DNA of 9,056 bases from Xanthobacteraceae bacterium (GTDB lineage Bacteria > Pseudomonadota > Alphaproteobacteria > Rhizobiales > Xanthobacteraceae), in the NCBI GenBank assembly GCA_030040825.1, contig JASHSY010000051.1, positions 1-9,056 on the forward strand, written 5' to 3'. The notes beneath the pieces were generated by a model. The model was given only the letters and a program-made list of their open reading frames with translations. It did no database searches and was not told the DNA's origin. The position numbers and the translations under genes were made by a program. The stretch's first letter is position 1; each line of letters starts with the position of its first letter. Shown here one piece after another: positions 5,109 through 9,056 of the stretch.

Positions 5109-6656
5109 TTAGCTTGCTTGACCCGCGGCATCCGGCGGTACCACGAAGACGCGAACACCCAGCGGCGGCCCGGTGAAACCCAGAAAGCTGCGCGTAAGTG
5201 CGGCCGCTGCCGTTGCCGTTCCAGGCTTCGCTATTGTCGCGGCGATTTGTTGGCAGGGCCGATCGCTGGTGAGGCAGACGATCGCCAGCCCTTTCGCATT
5301 CACCGCGGCCCGCCCCCCGGCCGACAGCGGCAGTGGCAGAAACTGAGCCTTTGGCAAGTACGCCTGCATGCCGCCGACGATCTCGGCCGATCCCCAATAG
5401 AGCCGGATCGGCTGCGTCGAAAGACGGGTCGCCAAATCGGCGGCTTGCCGGAAATGCGGCCGAAACTGATCGGGCTCGCTGACGATCCGAACACAGGCAA
5501 TGACCGGAGAAGCGATCACGATCGCCAGCACGACCGCAAGCCCGGCAAGAGCCGCCCGCGCCGGCGCGCGCGTGTCGATGGTGAGATAGGGCGATCCGTA
5601 CAGCACGACCGGCAACAGGGCCCAATTTGGGAACGTCCAGTCCGGCGTGATCCGGTACGGAATGAATAAATTCACCAGCGCCGGCAGGATCAGCGGCACC
5701 GTCAGCAACACCAGCGCCTGACGGCGGTCGTCTTCGGCAGGCCAGACCATATCGGCCAACGCCGCCTTGCCCGGACGCAACGCGGCGAGAAAGATGAGCG
5801 GCGCGGCAATGTACATCACGGCGCCGACCAGATAGCTGATGGTCTTCATCAGCGTTTCACTGAACGGGCCGTGGGTGGCTGTGCTTTCGGCAAACTGGAT
5901 GGCGCCGCCGCCGCGTTCGCTCACCAGCCACCAGACGTGCGGGGCGATGACAATGATCGCGCCGGCCGCCATGACGTAAGGCGCGGGCGAGCGCCAGAAG
6001 CGGCGCGCGCCCGGTCCGGTGACGGCGGCAATCGCCATGCCGGCAAACAGAAAAACCGCCCAATATTTGCCGAGCATGGTGAGGCTGGCGAATGCGCCGG
6101 CGAGGAAAGAATCCACCATGCCGAGCCCGCGCCGCGCCCGCAGATAAAACAGCAGCGTCGCCGCCCAGAACGGCATCATCACCGTGTTGGCGTTGAGGAC
6201 TTCCGCTTTGACGGTGTAGAGCGGAATGAGAATGAGCGCGATCAGGCCGAGCAACGCCCGGTTTTTGTCGAGGTGATCGCGCAACAACCGCCAAGTGACC
6301 GCAAGCGCGACCGCATCCGATACCACGACCAAAAGATCGACCGCCCATTTTTGCTGCGGGAAAACGGCAAACCACAGCATGAACAGCCACCCCGTCACCG
6401 GCGGATGCTTGTAGCCGAACGCAAAGTGACGCGCCCAGACGATCGCCTCGTCGGCGTCGATATGGATATCAATCGGTGCGGTCGAGACGGTCCAGAAGAT
6501 CATCCACAGCACGACGAAACCGGTGAGGATGAGCAAGACGATAAGGTGCTCGGAGGTTTCATCGATGAAGCGCCCGGTGGCGCGGCCGAGACGGCCGAAA
6601 AAATCGCCGATCGGCGAGCGCATTCGATCGGCCGCATTCTGTCCGGCTAGGGACAT
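5109..6656 (-). CDS. Membrane glycosyltransferase, GT39 / ArnT-like
   Basis: The 515-residue protein has a cytoplasmic N-terminal stretch, a first membrane helix at about 38-58, then the signature outer loop DIHIDADEAIVWARHFAFGYKHPP (63-86). That loop matches the DE...HPP motif of GT39/ArnT enzymes, with D69/E70 as the expected catalytic acidic pair. Many further membrane segments follow (about 105-122, 135-148, 155-172, 183-193, 200-213, 227-245), with MLGKY (194-198) at the position of the family's S/GKY motif. A soluble-looking C-terminal domain follows the membrane part. The family transfers a sugar from a polyprenyl phosphate to lipid A, protein or glycan at the periplasmic face; substrate not predictable. 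ATG at 6656 is chosen because the upstream 34-residue extension from 6758 is basic and unlike the family. The gene converges on the GT87 gene with 3 bp between stops. Confidence 0.82.
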   Translation of the reverse strand: MSLAGQNAADRMRSPIGDFFGRLGRATGRFIDETSEHLIVLLILTGFVVLWMIFWTVSTAPIDIHIDADEAIVWARHFAFGYKHPPVTGWLFMLWFAVFPQQKWAVDLLVVVSDAVALAVTWRLLRDHLDKNRALLGLIALILIPLYTVKAEVLNANTVMMPFWAATLLFYLRARRGLGMVDSFLAGAFASLTMLGKYWAVFLFAGMAIAAVTGPGARRFWRSPAPYVMAAGAIIVIAPHVWWLVSERGGGAIQFAESTATHGPFSETLMKTISYLVGAVMYIAAPLIFLAALRPGKAALADMVWPAEDDRRQALVLLTVPLILPALVNLFIPYRITPDWTFPNWALLPVVLYGSPYLTIDTRAPARAALAGLAVVLAIVIASPVIACVRIVSEPDQFRPHFRQAADLATRLSTQPIRLYWGSAEIVGGMQAYLPKAQFLPLPLSAGGRAAVNAKGLAIVCLTSDRPCQQIAATIAKPGTATAAAALTRSFLGFTGPPLGVRVFVVPPDAAGQAS

Positions 6657-6783
6657 GATTATGCTTTCCCACCTTGGCCGCCGCCGGCCTTTCGCGCAAA
6701 TCTCTGAGGATTTTCCATAGCTTGAGAATGCTCTAGCCTGAGCACGTGGATAGAGCAATAAGGGTGCCGCGCAACAAGGGGCC
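6657..6783. promoter_or_regulatory. Divergent promoter region between GT39 and GT2-GtrA genes
   Basis: These 127 bp must carry the start signals of two divergent genes. TGCTCTA (6729-6735) and TAGAGCA (6751-6757) form a perfect 7-bp inverted repeat with a 15-bp spacer, a possible operator. TTGAGA at 6722-6727 is a loose -35 match but lacks a well-spaced -10. Any promoter call here is weak. Confidence 0.35.
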
Positions 6784-7950
6784 GTGGGCTTGTCTCAATC
6801 GGCGATCGATATTCCGACGGCGAGTTCCGCCGCCACACTTGCAACTGCCGATGCGCCCGGCGTGCGTCCGGCGCCGGAACTCAGCATCATTGTGCCAACC
6901 TTCAACGAGCGGGCCAACATTCCGATTCTGGTGGAACGGCTATCTCATTTGCTCGCGTCGTGCGACTGGGAAGTGATTTTTGTCGATGACAACTCGCCCG
7001 ACGGTACCGCGGCGGCCGCGCGCACTATCGGCGAGAGCGACGGTCGGGTGCGATGCATTCGGCGCATTGGCCGCCGCGGCCTTGCCGGGGCTTGCCTGGA
7101 AGGCATGCTCGCGAGCCAGGCCCGTTATGTCGCCGTCATGGATGCGGACTTGCAACACGATGAGGCCACGCTTGTCCCGATGCTGGAAAATCTGCGCGCC
7201 GGACGCGCCGATCTGGTGGTGGCCAGCCGCTACCTGGACGGCGGAACCGCCGCAGAACTGTCGGCGCAACGCTCACGCGTGAGCCGCTGGTCCAATCTCT
7301 TGGTGCGTCATCTGCTCGGCATCGAGCTGACCGACCCGATGAGCGGGCATTTCATGATCCGGCGCGATGCCTTCGAGGCGCTGGCACCGGCGATCTCCTC
7401 GCAAGGCTTCAAAATTCTGCTCGACATGCTTGCGACCGCTGGCGGCACGTTGCGCACGATCGAGCTGCCGTCGGATTTTCGCCGGCGCCAGCATGGCGAG
7501 AGCAAGCTCGATTCCAAAATCGCGCTCGACTTCGCTGCCCTGGTGACAGCGAAGCTCACCAATGATGCGGTGTCGGCGCGGTTTCTCCTGTTCTGCCTCG
7601 TCGGCCTGACCGGCATCGCCGTGCATCTTACTATTTTAAGCGCGCTGGTCGCCGCCGCGTTTTCGTTTGGCGTGGCGCAGGCGCTCGCCACGGTCGGCGC
7701 CATCGCTTGGAATTTTGTGCTCAACAACCTGTTCACCTACCGCGACCAGCGGCTCACCGGCTGGTACTTCATCACCGGGCTGATCCGCTTCCAGGTGATT
7801 TGCGCCATCGGCGCAATCTCCAATGTCGGCATCGCCACCTGGATCTACGACTACGACAGCACCTGGTGGATCGCCGGCCTCGGCGGAGCGGCGATCGGCA
7901 CGGTGTGGAATTTCGTGGTCAGCGCCGCCTTCGTCTGGCGGCAGCGGTAA
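6784..7950 (+). CDS. DPM1-like GT2 glycosyltransferase fused to GtrA membrane domain
   Basis: The 388-residue protein has two parts. Residues 32-260 are a GT2 domain of the dolichyl-phosphate mannose synthase type: IIVPTFNE (35-42), VDDNSPDGT (67-75), DADLQHD (120-126) with the metal-binding aspartates, MSGHFMIRR (186-194) and RRQHGESKL (234-242). Residues 265-388 form a GtrA-type domain with four membrane helices, starting FLLFCLVGLTGIAVHL and including the typical NFVLNNLFTYR (310-320). GT2 enzymes of this kind load a sugar from a nucleotide donor onto polyprenyl phosphate on the cytoplasmic side; GtrA proteins are thought to flip it outward. The fusion thus suggests a one-protein donor supply for the GT-C enzymes next door. 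The start is GTG 6784 or TTG 6790; AAGGGG at 6776-6781 is better spaced for the TTG. Confidence 0.9.
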   Translation: MGLSQSAIDIPTASSAATLATADAPGVRPAPELSIIVPTFNERANIPILVERLSHLLASCDWEVIFVDDNSPDGTAAAARTIGESDGRVRCIRRIGRRGLAGACLEGMLASQARYVAVMDADLQHDEATLVPMLENLRAGRADLVVASRYLDGGTAAELSAQRSRVSRWSNLLVRHLLGIELTDPMSGHFMIRRDAFEALAPAISSQGFKILLDMLATAGGTLRTIELPSDFRRRQHGESKLDSKIALDFAALVTAKLTNDAVSARFLLFCLVGLTGIAVHLTILSALVAAAFSFGVAQALATVGAIAWNFVLNNLFTYRDQRLTGWYFITGLIRFQVICAIGAISNVGIATWIYDYDSTWWIAGLGGAAIGTVWNFVVSAAFVWRQR

Positions 7951-7960
7951 TCCAAAGTCC

Positions 7961-8007
7961 GTCATCCTGGGGTGCTTGGCGCCAAGCGCCAAGCCTCGAA
8001 GGACGAC
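7961..8007. repeat. Intergenic palindromic (REP-like) hairpin element
   Basis: GCTTGGCGC (7974-7982) and GCGCCAAGC (7986-7994) form a perfect 9-bp stem with a CAA loop. Outer arms GTCATCCT (7961-7968) and AGGACGAC (8000-8007) pair with one G-U-type mismatch, separated from the inner stem by 5-nt imperfect segments. The outline GTCATCCTg-ggtgc ... cctcgAAGGAYGAc is one I recognise as a very common intergenic palindrome in Bradyrhizobium and Rhodopseudomonas-like genomes. Only one copy is in the window. It starts 10 bp after the GT2-GtrA stop and may also act as a transcript end or 3' stabiliser; no T-run follows. Confidence 0.65.
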
Positions 8008-8045
8008 CGCTTGCCGCTGCCGACCGCCGATGTTATCTGCGCGGC

Positions 8046-9056
8046 ATGACTGCGGCCCCGATCGCAAACATCCGCAATTTCTCGATCATTGCCCACATCG
8101 ACCACGGCAAATCGACGCTCGCCGACCGGCTGATCCAGCTTACCGGCGGGCTCGAAGCCCGCGAAATGGTCGAGCAGGTGCTGGATTCGATGGATATCGA
8201 GCGCGAGCGTGGCATTACCATCAAGGCGCAAACCGTACGGCTGAAATACCGCGCGCGCGACGGCAAAGACTATGTGCTCAATCTGATCGACACGCCTGGT
8301 CATGTCGACTTCGCTTATGAGGTCAACCGCTCGCTCGCGGCTTGCGAGGGGGCGCTACTTGTGGTCGATGCGAGCCAAGGCGTCGAGGCGCAGACACTTG
8401 CCAACGTCTATCAGGCAATCGACAACAACCTCGAAATTGTTCCGGTGCTCAACAAGGTCGATCTGCCCGCGGCCGAGCCGGACAAGGTCAAGCAGCAGAT
8501 CGAAGACGTGATCGGGCTCGATGCCTCCGACGCCATTCTGATTTCCGCCAAGACCGGCCTGAACGTGCCGGAAGTGTTGGAAGCGATCGTCACCAAACTG
8601 CCACCGCCAAAGGGCGACGCCACGGCGCCGCTGAAAGCGCTGCTGGTCGATAGCTGGTACGACGCCTATCTCGGCGTCGTAGTGCTGTTCCGCGTCGTCG
8701 ATGGCGTCCTGAAAAAGGGCCAGCGCATTCGCATGATGGGCACCGACGCCGCTTACGAGGTCGACCGCGTCGGCGTGTTCACGCCCAAACGCGTCGAGCT
8801 TGATGAACTCGGGCCGGGCGAGATCGGTTTCCTCACCGCCTCGATCAAGGAAGTGGCCGACACCCGCGTTGGCGATACCATCACCGACGAGAAGAAGCCG
8901 GTGGCGGCGCCGTTGCCCGGCTTTCGGCCGGCGATCCCGGTGGTGTTCTGCGGCTTATTCCCGGTCGATGCCGCCGATTTCGAAGCCTTGCGCGCCGCCA
9001 TGGGCAAGCTCCGGCTCAACGACGCGAGCTTCACCTACGAAATGGAAACCTCGGCG
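8046..9056 (+). CDS. lepA: Elongation factor 4 (LepA), N-terminal 337 residues, 3' truncated by window
   Basis: LepA is a ribosome-bound translational GTPase that helps under stress and during initiation. The frame is open from ATG 8046 to the window end, 337 codons of roughly 600. All five GTPase motifs are present: AHIDHGKS (16-23), RGIT (55-58), DTPGHVDF (82-89), NKVDL (136-140) and SAKTG (167-171). Domain 2 follows, with KALLVDSWYDAYLGVV (197-212) typical of LepA rather than EF-G, then FTPKRVELDELGPGEIGF and the start of domain 3 (GFRPAIPVVFCGLFPVD), ending at FTYEMETSA. I see no Shine-Dalgarno sequence before the ATG. It is separated from the GT2-GtrA gene by 95 bp containing a hairpin repeat, so it probably has its own promoter. 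Confidence 0.97.
   Translation, partial: MTAAPIANIRNFSIIAHIDHGKSTLADRLIQLTGGLEAREMVEQVLDSMDIERERGITIKAQTVRLKYRARDGKDYVLNLIDTPGHVDFAYEVNRSLAACEGALLVVDASQGVEAQTLANVYQAIDNNLEIVPVLNKVDLPAAEPDKVKQQIEDVIGLDASDAILISAKTGLNVPEVLEAIVTKLPPPKGDATAPLKALLVDSWYDAYLGVVVLFRVVDGVLKKGQRIRMMGTDAAYEVDRVGVFTPKRVELDELGPGEIGFLTASIKEVADTRVGDTITDEKKPVAAPLPGFRPAIPVVFCGLFPVDAADFEALRAAMGKLRLNDASFTYEMETSA

Noticed and set aside
5118..5669. 183-codon open frame on the + strand opposite the end of the GT39 gene
   Set aside because: Arginine-rich shadow frame with no recognisable domain.
5871..6650. 259-codon open frame on the + strand opposite the GT39 gene
   Set aside because: Its product is Arg/Asp/Gln-rich low-complexity sequence typical of the antisense frame of a GC-rich membrane protein gene; the minus-strand gene has clear GT39 motifs.
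6657..6758. 34-codon upstream extension of the GT39 gene
   Set aside because: Basic, unlike the family N terminus, and it would consume most of the divergent promoter region. ATG 6656 is the better start.

Overview
This 9,056-base, GC-rich window looks like ordinary chromosome from an alphaproteobacterium of the Hyphomicrobiales (Rhizobiales), probably near the Bradyrhizobium / Rhodopseudomonas / Xanthobacteraceae group. Three things point there: the gene order HPr kinase - EIIA(Man) - HPr followed by adenosylhomocysteinase, the alphaproteobacterial form of AhcY, and an intergenic palindrome of a type I associate with these genomes. I see no transposase, phage gene, CRISPR array, tRNA or rRNA, and nothing that stands out as recently transferred.

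Region 1 (1-1586, + strand) is a regulatory, sugar-independent phosphotransferase set. It holds the C-terminal end of HPr kinase/phosphorylase (hprK), a 250-bp gap with two GC-rich hairpins, an EIIA of the mannose family, an HPr translationally coupled to it by an ATGA overlap, and a 114-residue protein of unknown function with a strong ribosome binding site.

Region 2 (1583-3808) has udgX on the minus strand, a uracil-DNA glycosylase-like protein carrying the KRRLH loop expected to crosslink covalently to abasic DNA. Its stop codon overlaps that of the unknown gene. Transcribed divergently from it is ahcY, encoding adenosylhomocysteinase. The 108-bp udgX/ahcY gap carries a perfect 7+4+7 palindrome that looks like the operator of the ArsR-type methionine-cycle repressor SahR. 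This palindrome lies directly over the udgX start codon. A second dyad and a TATATAAG box lie between it and ahcY.

Region 3 (3867-7950) holds three envelope glycosylation genes: a GT87-type polytopic glycosyltransferase (+), a GT39/ArnT-like polytopic glycosyltransferase (-) ending 3 bp from it, and, divergent from the latter, a fused DPM1-like GT2 / GtrA protein (+). A plausible division of labour is that the fusion protein makes and flips a polyprenyl-phosphate sugar, and the GT-C enzymes use it on the outer face of the membrane.

Region 4 (7951-9056) contains a 47-bp hairpin repeat and the first 337 codons of lepA, which runs off the window end. The most interesting items are the operator over the udgX start and the UdgX protein itself. 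I did not find a clearly undescribed system.
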